From positions 1,302,001 through 1,366,000 of the forward strand of contig NZ_MAUJ01000001.1 of NCBI RefSeq assembly GCF_001696455.1: a DNA stretch of 64,000 bases, given 5' to 3'. Below the pieces are notes generated by a model. The model worked only from the letters and a program-made list of their open reading frames with translations, was not told the DNA's origin and did not search any database. Positions 1-9,113 of the stretch are shown here, in pieces (within the stretch, counting starts at the first letter, position 1; every line of letters starts with the position of its first letter). A program made the translations under genes and the position numbers. This DNA comes from Pseudoalteromonas luteoviolacea. Its GTDB lineage: Bacteria; Pseudomonadota; Gammaproteobacteria; Enterobacterales; Alteromonadaceae.

Positions 1-602
1 GTATTTTGTTTCGCGATAATGTCATCAGGATCAACAGCTTCAGAAATATCAAAGTCATGTAGCTTGATGAACTCTGTTTTATCCATAGCAAGTTCAAGGT
101 AGAAAATATTCTGGCCTTGCGTCGTGAAGGTGACACGTCTTGCCTGAGGGCGGTCCATTGTCGTATCAACAGAAATTTGCACCTGCTTGTTAATCGCCAT
201 CATCTTAGGTTGGTTTTGAGTAATTGAGGTATGTAGCTGCTCTCTAACCTTACTTGTAAAGTCACCTACGATTTGGTTCATAAGTTCACCCAGCACATTC
301 GAAACGTCATCGGACAAATGACTTTGTGCAATTTCACTTTCAGGCATGCCCATATTACGCATATAGTCCTGGTAAACTTCCATTGCAGCTTGCGCCGTGA
401 AGTTAGTTACGACCAACCCAGTAAAGCCCCCATCAAACAACACAAAGCATCCGATATCAGGCCTCATACAAGTACGTGTAATTTTTTGTACCATTGCCGA
501 ATAAGCTATTTGGTTGCCACTTGCCGAAGACAGTACTTCTGTAACAGAGTGACAAAGAGTTGATAGGATATCTTCTGTGCTGACCACTTTATTTTTCGCC
601 AT
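1..602 (-). CDS. DUF3334 family, CheX-like protein (3' end cut by window)
   Basis: About 200 residues are visible from an ATG at 602 and the gene runs off the window edge. The protein is cytosolic, with no signal peptide or membrane segment. Residues 103-113 read VLGELMNQIVG, with Glu106 and Asn109 placed like the E-x2-N pair of CheC/CheX phosphatases of CheY-P, so a CheX-like fold is likely. I recognise the family as DUF3334, common in Vibrio and Pseudoalteromonas and not well characterised. A role in chemotaxis or receiver dephosphorylation is inference from the motif. It is divergent from cmoA with a 117-bp gap. Family assignment is fairly sure, function is not. Confidence 0.8.
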   Translation of the reverse strand, partial: MAKNKVVSTEDILSTLCHSVTEVLSSASGNQIAYSAMVQKITRTCMRPDIGCFVLFDGGFTGLVVTNFTAQAAMEVYQDYMRNMGMPESEIAQSHLSDDVSNVLGELMNQIVGDFTSKVREQLHTSITQNQPKMMAINKQVQISVDTTMDRPQARRVTFTTQGQNIFYLELAMDKTEFIKLHDFDISEAVDPDDIIAKQN

Positions 603-660
603 TTCTTATCTCATTTTTTACTTCTTATGACTAATAGTAGCCAAGCTACTCAATTTATCA

Positions 661-688
661 CTGACTATCCAGTATAAAATGCTAAAAT
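661..688 (+). promoter_or_regulatory. Candidate extended -10 promoter for cmoAB
   Basis: A -35-like CTGACT (661-666) is followed after 16 bp by TAAAAT (683-688), which has a TG one base upstream (680-681), an extended -10 arrangement. Transcription would start near 695. That leaves about 25 nt of leader before the GTG at 720 but almost none before the TTG at 702, so it supports the GTG start. The call rests on motif matching only. Confidence 0.4.
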
Positions 689-719
689 AGCGAGATTATT
701 TTTGTATGAGAGTAGTAAA

Positions 720-1445
720 GTGACTGGCAAAGACAGTATTTATGCCACAGAGCAGAAAGTTAAGGACTTCACATTTGACGAAAATGTCGTCGAAGTGTTT
801 CCAGATATGATACAGCGTTCCGTTCCAGGTTACGCCACAATGGTCAACAATATGGGAAAGTTGGCAGGTCAGTTTGCACAAAGTAATTCCAACCTGTACG
901 ACCTAGGATGCTCTTTGGGTGCCGTCACGTTGAGCATGAGACGGAACATAGACAAAGAAAACTGCCAGATCATCGCTGTTGATAACTCAGCGCCAATGGT
1001 TGAACGGTGCCAGCTGCACCTAAAGGGCTTCAAATCAGACGTACCTGTAGATGTACAACTTGGTGATATTAATGATGTTCAAATCGAAAATGCCAGTGTC
1101 GTTGCGATGAACTTTACGTTGCAGTTTATTCCACAAGAACAAAGACAAGCTGTTCTAGAAAAAATATTTGTAGGCCTCAAACCTGGTGGAGCCCTACTGC
1201 TCTCAGAGAAAATCAAGGGTGAAAATGATGTAAGAGACAATTTGTTAATTGACCTTCATCACGACTTCAAGCGTCAAAATGGCTATTCAGAACTTGAGAT
1301 CAGCCAAAAACGCACTGCCATTGAAAATATTATGCGCACTGATGCATTGAGCACGCACTTAGAACGATTAAGCACAGTCGGTTTTACAAACACACAAGTT
1401 TGGTACCAATGCTTTAACTTTTGCTCAATGATTGCAATTAAATAA
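720..1445 (+). CDS. cmoA: Carboxy-S-adenosyl-L-methionine synthase CmoA
   Basis: CmoA turns SAM and prephenate into carboxy-SAM, the donor used by CmoB to make cmo5U at the tRNA wobble position. The sequence follows E. coli CmoA closely: [20 protein letters not shown] near the N-terminus, the SAM-binding loop [14 protein letters not shown], and [19 protein letters not shown] near the end. An in-frame TTG at 702 would add six residues, but the GTG at 720 gives an N-terminus aligned with the E. coli start and has GAG-rich sequence just upstream. That start gives 241 residues against about 247 in E. coli. cmoB follows 10 bp downstream, so the two form an operon. Confidence 0.95.
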   Translation: MTGKDSIYATEQKVKDFTFDENVVEVFPDMIQRSVPGYATMVNNMGKLAGQFAQSNSNLYDLGCSLGAVTLSMRRNIDKENCQIIAVDNSAPMVERCQLHLKGFKSDVPVDVQLGDINDVQIENASVVAMNFTLQFIPQEQRQAVLEKIFVGLKPGGALLLSEKIKGENDVRDNLLIDLHHDFKRQNGYSELEISQKRTAIENIMRTDALSTHLERLSTVGFTNTQVWYQCFNFCSMIAIK

Positions 1446-1455
1446 AGAGGACACT

Positions 1456-2424
1456 ATGAACGCTTGGTTTACGGACTTTTATGCCGCTATCGCTAAAACA
1501 CAATTAAGTCATTGGCTTGATACGCTCCCTGCCCAATTGACGCATTGGCAAAAAGAAGCGCAGCATGGTGACTGGCCCAAATGGGAAAAGGTATTGAAGA
1601 ACCTTCCTGAGATCAATACCGATCAAGTTAACATTGTTGACCGCGTAGAGTTCAGCTCCAGTGACGAATTGTCTGAAGGGCATAAAAAACAATTAAACCA
1701 CCTGCTTAAGAGAATGATGCCATGGCGCAAAGGGCCTTTTCATATTCATGGCATTCACATTGACACCGAATGGCGCAGTGATTGGAAATGGGACAGGTTA
1801 CTTCCTCATATCAGTGATCTGCATGGCCGCACTGTGTTAGACATTGGATGTGGTTCTGGATATCACCTTTGGAGAATGAAAGGCGCAGGTGCAGAGTTTG
1901 TGGTAGGAATTGATCCTTCGGATTTATTTTTAAGCCAATTTCAAGCGGTCAAACACTTCAACCCAGATCCGAATGTTCATTTGCTTCCACTCGGTGTTGA
2001 GCAATTGCCTGAACTAAAAGCTTTCGATACTGTTTTCTCAATGGGCGTGCTATACCACCGCCGCTCACCTATCGACTTTTTAAGTCAGTTACGTGCACAA
2101 CTGCGTAAAGGAGGTGAACTGGTATTGGAAACTTTGGTTATCGAAGGTGATGTGAATACCGTCTTAGTGCCTACAGACCGCTACGCCAAAATGCGCAATG
2201 TTTGGTACATTCCTAGTTGTGACGCGCTAAAACTTTGGCTAGAACGTGTTGGATTTAAGAACGTTCGAGTCGTTAATAAAGACGTGACGTCACTTGACGA
2301 GCAGCGAAAAACAGAGTGGATGGAAACAGAATCATTAGCAGACTTCTTGGACCCACTAGATCCATCTAAGACCATCGAGGGGTACCCTGCTCCACTGCGT
2401 GCCATATTTGTCGCTGAAGCCTAG
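1456..2424 (+). CDS. cmoB: tRNA U34 carboxymethyltransferase CmoB
   Basis: CmoB transfers the carboxymethyl group of carboxy-SAM to 5-hydroxyuridine-34 of tRNA, giving cmo5U and wider wobble decoding. The 322-residue length matches the family (323 in E. coli). The class I methyltransferase motif [11 protein letters not shown] is near residue 130, followed by [17 protein letters not shown] and a C-terminal EGYPAPLRA. The ATG at 1456 was chosen because AAGAGG lies 6 nt upstream; the reading frame extends further upstream only into the end of cmoA. It is translated right after cmoA in the same operon. Confidence 0.96.
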   Translation: MNAWFTDFYAAIAKTQLSHWLDTLPAQLTHWQKEAQHGDWPKWEKVLKNLPEINTDQVNIVDRVEFSSSDELSEGHKKQLNHLLKRMMPWRKGPFHIHGIHIDTEWRSDWKWDRLLPHISDLHGRTVLDIGCGSGYHLWRMKGAGAEFVVGIDPSDLFLSQFQAVKHFNPDPNVHLLPLGVEQLPELKAFDTVFSMGVLYHRRSPIDFLSQLRAQLRKGGELVLETLVIEGDVNTVLVPTDRYAKMRNVWYIPSCDALKLWLERVGFKNVRVVNKDVTSLDEQRKTEWMETESLADFLDPLDPSKTIEGYPAPLRAIFVAEA

Positions 2425-2435
2425 GACTTTTTTTG

Positions 2436-2464
2436 CCTATGTCACCTTATGTTTGTGGCATAGG
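2436..2464 (+). terminator. Weak stem-loop after cmoB
   Basis: CCTATGTCAC (2436-2445) pairs with GTGGCATAGG (2455-2464), a 10-bp stem with one G-U pair and a 9-nt loop, starting 11 bp after the cmoB stop. It lacks a clean T tract, so it may be an RNA-stabilising hairpin and not a terminator. The better terminator is at 2594-2621. Confidence 0.3.
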
Positions 2465-2593
2465 ATTTCCTCTCTGCAAACCTTTTCTAGACACACTACA
2501 TTGTATATAGAAAGCGGGCTTTTACTTATTAAGTAACTCCCCGTAACTGCGCTTTAAAGTAATTAATAAAGCACAATACACTGGCGTATAAAG

Positions 2594-2621
2594 AAAAAGC
2601 CGCTAAACTAGCGGCTTTTTT
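2594..2621. terminator. Bidirectional terminator between cmoB and the AbgT gene
   Basis: AAAAAGCCGCTA (2594-2605) and TAGCGGCTTTTT (2609-2620) form a 12-bp perfect stem with a 3-nt loop. A-runs on one side and T-runs on the other let it work in both directions. It lies between the convergent ends of cmoB and the transporter gene. Confidence 0.85.
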
Positions 2622-2625
2622 GAAC

Positions 2626-4179
2626 TTACCCAGCTGGATAGATGTAGCTCGATTGCAAGCCTAATGGGAAACCAAGTCCCCAATACGCTAGCAAGAAGAT
2701 GCTCCAACCAACCAAGAAAGCGATAGAGTACGGTATCATTAGAGCAATTAACGTACCAATCCCCGTATTCTTAACGTACTTTTGACAATACACAACCACG
2801 AGTGGGAAGTAAGGCATCAACGGCGTAATAATGTTTGAACTAGAGTCACCTACGCGGTAAGCGGCCTGAGTTAAGTCTGGTGACAAACCCAATTGCATCA
2901 ACATTGGTACAAAAATCGGGCCTAACAATGCCCATTTAGCAGAGCTGGAACCGACGAATAAGTTTACAAATGCGGTAAGGAAAATAATACCAATGACAGT
3001 TACTGAACTAGGCAGAGCCATAGCCTTTAAAACCTCTGCACCTTCAATAGCCAATAACGCACCTAAGTTGGACTGACTAAATGCCGCAATGAATAGCGCA
3101 CAGAAGAATGCCATTACAATGTAGTATGCCATGCTACCCATAGATTTACTCATCGCATCAATCATGTCTTTAGAGGACTTGAATGTACCAACGATAAAGC
3201 CATAAACAGCACCTGGTATCCAAAACAATAGGAATATTAGGGGCACAATAGACTGCATTAATGGCGCACTGAACTCCGTTAACGCACCACTAGGACTGCG
3301 CAAAGCAGAGTCCTCGCCGCTCGCGGCATACACTAATAACGCAATACCAGCTAGCATCACACCTGAAGCCGCTAAAAAAGCTTTTTTCTCTTTGGCATTA
3401 ACCTCATCAAAAGACGGTAAGCTGTTGGTGTCGCCATCAACTTCTGTATTTCTAAGTCTCGGCTCAATAATTTTATCTGTGATGTACCAACCCAACAGAA
3501 TGATAAATAGACTCGAAGCAGAGGTGAAGAACCAATTATTTAGAGGATTAACCGCAATCTCAGGATCAATGATTTGTGCAGCACTTTGCGTAAAGCTTTG
3601 CAGTAATGGATCGATACCTGAAGGGATAAAGTTTGCACTAAAGCCTCCACTTACACCAGCAAATGCAGCCGCGATACCCGCTAATGGGTGACGACCCATT
3701 GCATAGAAGATCACGCCCGCTAGAGGAATAACCAATACATAACCCGCATCTGTTGCCGTGTGGCTAACGATTGCAATTAAGATAATTGATGGCGTTAATA
3801 AAGCTTGAGGCGTTCTTTTTAGCATCAGTTTAAGGCCAGTATTGATATAACCTGAATGCTCAGCGACACCGACGCCTAACATTGCAACCAAAACAACACC
3901 CAGTGGTGCGAAACCAGTGAAAGTTTTCACCATTGAAGCTAAGAAATTGGCGAGTGCATCACCACTCAGTAAGTTGTGAACAACAATGGCTTCCCCAGTG
4001 CGAGGGTCTATTGCGTCAAAAGTAGTGCCTGAAAGCATCCAAGACAGTAACCATATCAGTAACATCGCTGATAGGAAAATAATGGCAGGATCGGGGAGTT
4101 TATTCCCTACGCGCTCGATCCCATTGAGAAAACGCGCAACTGCCCCGCTCGGCGCTGCCGCTTCTGTTGATTGACTCAT
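2626..4179 (-). CDS. AbgT family transporter
   Basis: This 517-residue inner-membrane protein has about a dozen hydrophobic segments and matches the AbgT/MtrF family. The family takes up p-aminobenzoyl-glutamate or exports antifolates by proton coupling. Landmarks are VSHTATDAGYVLVIPLAGVI, GVSGGFSANFIPSGIDPLLQ and, near the C-terminus, VGDSSSNIITPLMPYFPLV, the conserved hairpin regions. The ATG at 4179 was chosen over an upstream in-frame TTG at 4191 because GGGA is well spaced before it. It is a single-gene unit, divergent from the HDOD gene over a 218-bp gap with overlapping palindromes. The substrate cannot be read from the sequence. Confidence 0.9.
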   Translation of the reverse strand: MSQSTEAAAPSGAVARFLNGIERVGNKLPDPAIIFLSAMLLIWLLSWMLSGTTFDAIDPRTGEAIVVHNLLSGDALANFLASMVKTFTGFAPLGVVLVAMLGVGVAEHSGYINTGLKLMLKRTPQALLTPSIILIAIVSHTATDAGYVLVIPLAGVIFYAMGRHPLAGIAAAFAGVSGGFSANFIPSGIDPLLQSFTQSAAQIIDPEIAVNPLNNWFFTSASSLFIILLGWYITDKIIEPRLRNTEVDGDTNSLPSFDEVNAKEKKAFLAASGVMLAGIALLVYAASGEDSALRSPSGALTEFSAPLMQSIVPLIFLLFWIPGAVYGFIVGTFKSSKDMIDAMSKSMGSMAYYIVMAFFCALFIAAFSQSNLGALLAIEGAEVLKAMALPSSVTVIGIIFLTAFVNLFVGSSSAKWALLGPIFVPMLMQLGLSPDLTQAAYRVGDSSSNIITPLMPYFPLVVVYCQKYVKNTGIGTLIALMIPYSIAFLVGWSIFLLAYWGLGFPLGLQSSYIYPAG

Positions 4180-4276
4180 AATGGTTCCCAAACAATAAAA
4201 TTGTCTAACCTTAACTTAACAAAGCTAGCGAAAGCAATATTCCGTTCCTGAATTACCAACTGGTTGGCTAAATTGC

Positions 4277-4302
4277 ACGCAAAATTGCGTAATTCATTAC
4301 GC
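4277..4302. promoter_or_regulatory. Overlapping palindromes, operator candidate
   Basis: Two perfect inverted repeats share an arm: ACGCAA-AA-TTGCGT (4277-4290) and GCGTAAT-TC-ATTACGC (4287-4302). They lie between the divergent AbgT and HDOD genes, about 100 bp from each start. The regulator is unknown; a dimeric repressor or activator binding site is inference. Confidence 0.45.
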
Positions 4303-4397
4303 TAAATCACAAAAATAAGAAACAGACGGGCTATACTATCCTTACTTCAGTGCCAAAAAACCGCGTCGTATAGCAACGCATCATAAGTGGATTAGTT

Positions 4398-5240
4398 ATG
4401 ATAGAAATCGATAATATTGTTCTCAATGACGTAGAGAAAGGTTTTTCGCTACCTCCAAAACCTGAATTACTAACGCATTTACACGAACTACTTCAATCAG
4501 AGGAACCAGAACTGGGGCAAATTGCAGACCTCATTGCAACTGACGTCGCCACGTCTGCGGCAGTACTTAAAGTAATTAACTCATCCTCCTATGGATTTTC
4601 GCGGACCATAACAGATATTAAACAAGCGGTTATGTTTCTGGGGTTAAATAGTGTCGCAAATCTCGTCACAGGCTTTTTATTAAAGCAAGCTTTCGATCAG
4701 TCACAATGCTGCATCAGCTTGGAGCGATTTTGGGATACTGCCAATGAAATATCAGAAGTCGCAATGCTCATTGGCAGAAAAATGCCTGTTCAAGTCCCTT
4801 TAGAAAGCTTGCATATGTTAGGCCTTTTCCATGATGCTGGTATTCCCGCTATGGCCCTAAAGTTTGATGACTATGTCAATGTTCTTTCCAGTGCCAATAG
4901 TAACCACGATATGCTGTTGGTAGACCAAGAAAGTGCCATATACAATACCAACCATGCCACAATTGGTTATTTCCTCGCGACGAGCTGGAATCTACCGAGG
5001 CCTATTTGCAAACTGATTTTACGGCACCATGATTTAGAGTTTTTTAAAGAACCTCATGAGCAAGATTTTGCCTGCACGATGGCTGCCCTCAAAATGGCCG
5101 AACACTTAGTGCAAATTAACAAGCGTTTTGTCTCTGTTCCCGATTGGGAGTATTTAAAAACGGACATACTCCATGTTTTAGAGCTCGACGAGGATGCTTA
5201 TCAAGATATTAAGGATGATGTCGAAGAACTATTTTCATAG
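4398..5240 (+). CDS. HDOD domain signalling protein
   Basis: This is a 280-residue cytosolic protein made of one HDOD domain, the HD-related output domain found beside receiver, GGDEF and EAL proteins. It begins with FSLPPKPELLTHLHELL and DVATSAAVLKVINSSSYGF, and has FHDAGIPAM and an NHATIGYFLATSWNLP block further on. Family members often act in signalling or regulation, with no agreed enzyme activity. No receiver or other sensor domain is attached. A strong hairpin terminator follows. The next gene downstream encodes a receiver-TPR protein, which fits a signalling neighbourhood but is a separate transcript. Confidence 0.88.
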   Translation: MIEIDNIVLNDVEKGFSLPPKPELLTHLHELLQSEEPELGQIADLIATDVATSAAVLKVINSSSYGFSRTITDIKQAVMFLGLNSVANLVTGFLLKQAFDQSQCCISLERFWDTANEISEVAMLIGRKMPVQVPLESLHMLGLFHDAGIPAMALKFDDYVNVLSSANSNHDMLLVDQESAIYNTNHATIGYFLATSWNLPRPICKLILRHHDLEFFKEPHEQDFACTMAALKMAEHLVQINKRFVSVPDWEYLKTDILHVLELDEDAYQDIKDDVEELFS

Positions 5241-5276
5241 CCACACACCCCGTATAAATTAATTCATCCCCTTTTA

Positions 5277-5316
5277 CTTAACACTACAGAGCGTTTTACT
5301 CTGTTGTGTTAAGTTT
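5277..5316 (+). terminator. Terminator after the HDOD gene
   Basis: A 15-bp stem with one mismatch (5277-5291 with 5299-5313) around a 7-nt loop, followed by a short T run, begins 36 bp after the stop codon. Confidence 0.7.
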
Positions 5317-5515
5317 GCAATTCAAAAATAAATACTCAATTCAATCGTCTAGTTTTTATTGGAACGATTTCACTTTTTAAATAAATGTAAATGAAAGTGA
5401 ATTTAGGTCTATGATTGCGAACAGAAAGCGATTAGAATACGCGTTCCAAATATAAATACAGTGTTATTTTGCTTGTAGCGATATAGCAAACATTCGGGTC
5501 TTAAAAGGGAAAATT

Positions 5516-7063
5516 GTGCAATATAAAGATCTAAAAATTGCAATAGTCGATCACAACAGTGACAACATTAGATTTTTAGAAGCCTTGCTAAATAAGCAAG
5601 GAATATCTCACGTTCGCTCATACCGTTCTGGTAGTGCGTTTGAACGTTCGGCACGACAAAATACCTATGACATTGTATTCTTAGATAATCGCATTGATAC
5701 AATTAAAAACCTGTATGACCTTGTCAGTGAACTGGTGTCTGACGGTATCCTTCCGGCGACCACTCGTCTCGTCTATATGGCGCAAAGGCAAAGTGCTTTT
5801 GATTACGCCTGTGAATACCCGTTTCATAGCAACCAACTACTGGAAGTTCCTTATACGCTTCAAGATCTCGTCACCATCTTAGAAGAGCACACTCTACAGA
5901 TGAAGGAGTTTAAGCAAGCATACGCCTGTATTGAAAATAAAAAGTTTAAAAACGCATTATTAAAACTCAAAGAACTGCGCAAACAGGAATATCCAAACTA
6001 TTTAAAAAAAGCACGAAACCAACTGCTAGTTAACTTACTTTTGAAATTGGGTCACTACTCTTTAGCAAAAAAGTTGTTATTACCCTTAGCAGAAAGAAAC
6101 ATTCAGTGGGCTAAATGGTCTTTATTTCATGTGAATTATGAATTAAGAGATTTTGAAGCTTGCAAGCAATTTCTTACTGAACCACAGACTCGACAAGACT
6201 ACCCAGTAAGGGTGTTCTACTGGCAAATATATATCGCTTTTCAAGCTAATAATAGAGAGCTGGCTACTGCACAAGTATTAGCCTTTCCCGTTGAAGACAT
6301 GTCTCCGAGTATGTTTCGACTGAGCTTAATGGTGCTTCATGTGTCTAATGAGCTTGATGCTGTAGATAACTTAATCAAACGTAAAGAACGGGTTTATCAA
6401 GAAGATCCCGCATTGGCCACATTACTTACTGCACTTTCTATTAAGCTGAAGCTACTCGAAACGCTCAATACGCAGAGTGAACTTAAGCCTAAGGATTTAA
6501 AAGAGCGGCAATTAGAACTCAAAGCCTTACTTACCCATTCAGCTGGTAATATTCAGAAATACTGCCCTGAAGAATTTAATTTGATGTTTGTCATGATGAT
6601 GCTCTTGGAAGGAAAAGCGTCAGAAGCGAGCAGCAAGCTACTGCAACTTAGCCAAAGTTTGCATGACCCCAGCGCTATCGTCATTATTGCTTATCTATTT
6701 CATCTGGCCGGCGACAAAGAGCAAGCTAAAGAGATGTTGTTTAACGCCCACAGAGCACTCGGCAAACAACACCGGAATAGCCACTATGTTTTGGCTGGGC
6801 TGATGCACCGCGAAATATTCGCGAAGATATACCAAGAAGAAGCAACACAGCAGCAAGCTTATATACATTTTGCATCAAAACTCTTTAATTCCGGTGAATT
6901 CAAAGACACCATCAAAATATGCAGCAAAGCACTTAGAAGCGGCATAAACGATAAAGAACTCAATGATTTGCTTCTTCGTTCCACTAAAGAGGCAGGATTA
7001 AAAGAACAAGATTACCTCCACTACCTCGCCCCAAAAAGGGCAGCACACACCGTGGTTAGCTAG
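5516..7063 (+). CDS. Receiver-like protein with TPR-type helical repeats
   Basis: This is a 515-residue cytosolic protein. Residues 1-125 form a CheY-like receiver with acidic Asp12 and a likely phosphoacceptor Asp57 in DIVFLDNRID. The second acidic pocket residue is His/Asn in VDHN, and the usual Lys-Pro pair is replaced by LEVPY, so phosphorylation chemistry is probably altered. Residues 130-515 are helical with TPR-like spacing, for example ENKKFKNALLKLKELR and LFNSGEFKDTIKICSKALR. There is no DNA-binding or enzymatic output, so it probably works through protein contacts. The start is GTG at 5516 with AAGGGA five bases upstream. Receiver-TPR proteins are known in Vibrio and Alteromonadales; the partner is unknown. 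Confidence 0.85.
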   Translation: MQYKDLKIAIVDHNSDNIRFLEALLNKQGISHVRSYRSGSAFERSARQNTYDIVFLDNRIDTIKNLYDLVSELVSDGILPATTRLVYMAQRQSAFDYACEYPFHSNQLLEVPYTLQDLVTILEEHTLQMKEFKQAYACIENKKFKNALLKLKELRKQEYPNYLKKARNQLLVNLLLKLGHYSLAKKLLLPLAERNIQWAKWSLFHVNYELRDFEACKQFLTEPQTRQDYPVRVFYWQIYIAFQANNRELATAQVLAFPVEDMSPSMFRLSLMVLHVSNELDAVDNLIKRKERVYQEDPALATLLTALSIKLKLLETLNTQSELKPKDLKERQLELKALLTHSAGNIQKYCPEEFNLMFVMMMLLEGKASEASSKLLQLSQSLHDPSAIVIIAYLFHLAGDKEQAKEMLFNAHRALGKQHRNSHYVLAGLMHREIFAKIYQEEATQQQAYIHFASKLFNSGEFKDTIKICSKALRSGINDKELNDLLLRSTKEAGLKEQDYLHYLAPKRAAHTVVS

Positions 7064-7065
7064 TG

Positions 7066-7095
7066 TAACCCCATGAATTAATGGGTTATATTATA
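7066..7095 (+). terminator. Possible terminator after the receiver-TPR gene
   Basis: TAACCCCAT (7066-7074) can pair with ATGGGTTA (7081-7088) with one bulged C, starting just after the stop codon and followed by AT-rich sequence. The T tract is poor. Confidence 0.4.
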
Positions 7096-7202
7096 TTCAT
7101 TTATAAATCAGCAAGACATCAATTCAACATCATGTGAATACGCTTATTTTTACATACATTCGCTCTGGCAAGGCGTTTAATTTATAAAAATAGGATTACT
7201 CA

Positions 7203-8076
7203 ATGAATACATATTTGCACACAATTTTATTATCAATCTCTGCGCTTGTCATAAGCGCCCAATCTATTGGAAGCGAGCAAGAAGGAAATACTGGTTGGCG
7301 AATATCTAGGTCAAAAAAAGCCTGGAAATACACCGGCTGTTTTTGCTCCGGGCTATGTATCTGGAAAGCACCGAGACGTTAATGCTTTTTTCTCTCCCGA
7401 CATGACAGAGTTTTATTTTACTAGGATGGATCTTAAACAGGAAACTTGGGATTTAATTTCTTATACCTTACACAACGGGCAGTGGCGCGAATCAGTCGTA
7501 GGACCAAGAGTTGGCAGGCCACTGCTTGCTCCTGATGGGCATACCATGCACTTGGGCCAATACTATATGACCCGTAATCACTGTGGGTGGTCACACTTAA
7601 AGCGTCTTGACCCGCCATTTTCGAGAAGAGACTGGGGAATTATGCGACTAAGCGCATCGAAGTCAGGCACCTATATTCTCGACGATTACAAAAGTGGTGA
7701 CATAATCAGAATTTCTGAAGTTAAAAATGGCAAACGTCAAGCGCCTATAGCACTTGGTCCTGAGATCAATACAGGCAAGTATAATGCTCACCCTTTTATT
7801 GCACCCGATGACTCTTATATTATTTGGGATGGTGTGCGAGAGACTGGTTTTGGCGATTCAGATTTATATATCAGTTTCAGAAAACCAGATGGAACTTGGA
7901 GTGAAGCATTAAACATGGGAAACACAATTAACACCGAAGTAAGAGAAGCCTCCGCCAGCGTCACACCAGATGGCAAATACTTATTCTTTAATCGCGCAAC
8001 TAAAAATAACGACAGCGATATCTATTGGGTTGATGCGCAGATAATTTCCACACTCAAGAAACGCGCAAAAATGTAA
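7203..8076 (+). pseudogene. Frameshifted gene for secreted PD40/WD40-like beta-propeller protein
   Basis: An ATG at 7203 with AGGA upstream encodes a good signal peptide (MNTYLHTILLSISALVISAQ), but that frame stops at 7380-7382. The body continues in another frame, open from about 7255 to the stop at 8074-8076. The body has several PD40-type blades: FFSPDMTEFYF, HPFIAPDDSYIIWDG and SVTPDGKYLFFNRA. One extra base, or two missing, between about 7255 and 7379 separates the halves, most likely near 7270-7300. A rescue start at TTG 7267 would give a 269-residue protein without a signal peptide. So the gene is either broken, mis-sequenced, or read by frameshifting. The binding target is unknown. 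Confidence 0.7.
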
Positions 8077-8084
8077 TATTTATA

Positions 8085-8130
8085 GCTTGTAGCACTGCAA
8101 TCTCACTATCCGTGTTACAAGCCCTCTTTT
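8085..8130 (+). terminator. Terminator after the propeller gene
   Basis: GCTTGTAGCAC (8085-8095) pairs with GTGTTACAAGC (8112-8122), 11 bp with one G-U, followed by CCTCTTTT. Confidence 0.65.
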
Positions 8131-8483
8131 CGCGCCTCCACCCCGATATACCCGGTTTTCTTCCTTACGCTTTCGAATAAGCATCGCCATAAGTTAGCGA
8201 ATACCCAATACACGATTATAATAAACAACCATAAACGGAAATAAAAAACGAGATGAATAATAAGTGTTATTGAAAAGAGCCAAACTTTTCTTCTAAACAT
8301 CGTTTTTAAATCTAAGCAGACTGTCCTAAATTAACTTAAGTATTTGCTTGTTGATAGTAGCTCTATCAAATGATTGAACTTGATTAAGAAGTTATTGACA
8401 GTAATGACGCCAGTGCTGATGTAGTGCTGTACTTGAAACTGTGAACTGAATGTCATTTAGAAATGGATAACTAAGGCAAACAT
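8131..8483. other. Intergenic region upstream of the three-gene sensory operon
   Basis: No convincing gene is present. A minus-strand frame here has no ribosome site or family resemblance. At 8351-8369 there is a perfect inverted repeat TTGATAG-N5-CTATCAA, a possible operator. TTGACA at 8395-8400 is an ideal -35 hexamer but no good -10 lies at the right distance. Confidence 0.5.
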
Positions 8484-9113
8484 ATGACACAACAATCATT
8501 TCTTAAGGTATTCTCGACTCTTCTAGTAGTAACGACCGCAGTTATCGTGGCCGTTACCCCACTGCTTGAACGCCAATTGTACAATGCGATGTTTCAGCTC
8601 AACCTAGATAAAAACCGAGAACAAGCCGAGAGGCTAGCAACTTTGGTTTCTATCGAGTTAGAAAGAGGCGAAGACTCGAAAAAGGTGCTGGCCGATGTCC
8701 AAAGTATGCTCGAAAATACTTTGCAAAGTAGTGAACACTTTGCTTGCATTATTGAACATGAAAATAAAGTTATTGCCCACCCCAAACCCTCTAACGTCAA
8801 TAAAGATACCACTGGATGGACAATGGACAACGGTGTCGAAATAAAAACGTTCACTCAATCTGCAGGAGAAGGTATTCCTTTTGGCGGCGTTCAAACTAGA
8901 ACGGACGGTTCCCAAGATATTAACTATCAAATTCCTATTAGCACCAAACCTTGGGCTGTGTCGGTACATACCAAACTAGATATCGTCCACCAACAAGCAA
9001 GAAAAGTTCTACAAAGAATAGGGTTTATTATTCTCTCAGGGCTACTGCTCATTATTGTAATAAGCGCTCTTTTAATTACACGCCAAAAAAATCAGACAAC
9101 AGAGCATAACTAA
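8484..9113 (+). CDS. Membrane-anchored Cache-like sensor subunit without output domain
   Basis: The 209-residue protein has a first membrane helix at residues 8-26, a periplasmic domain of roughly 140 residues and a second helix near 176-199 with a short basic tail. The periplasmic part looks like a single Cache domain: an N-terminal helix with LDKNREQAERLATLV, then ACIIEHENKVIAHP and a final WAVSVHTKLD strand. There is no HAMP, kinase or methyl-accepting region. Its stop codon directly abuts the ATG of a histidine kinase gene, so it is probably a separate ligand-binding partner of that kinase. The pairing is inference from gene order; the ligand is unknown. Confidence 0.75.
   Translation: MTQQSFLKVFSTLLVVTTAVIVAVTPLLERQLYNAMFQLNLDKNREQAERLATLVSIELERGEDSKKVLADVQSMLENTLQSSEHFACIIEHENKVIAHPKPSNVNKDTTGWTMDNGVEIKTFTQSAGEGIPFGGVQTRTDGSQDINYQIPISTKPWAVSVHTKLDIVHQQARKVLQRIGFIILSGLLLIIVISALLITRQKNQTTEHN

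Noticed and set aside
8115..8300. Minus-strand 61-residue frame after the propeller gene
   Set aside because: It overlaps the terminator region, is dominated by hydrophobic low-complexity sequence from AT-rich DNA, and has no ribosome site.
8395..8423. Promoter with TTGACA before the sensory operon
   Set aside because: The -35 hexamer is perfect but no acceptable -10 is found 16-18 bp downstream.
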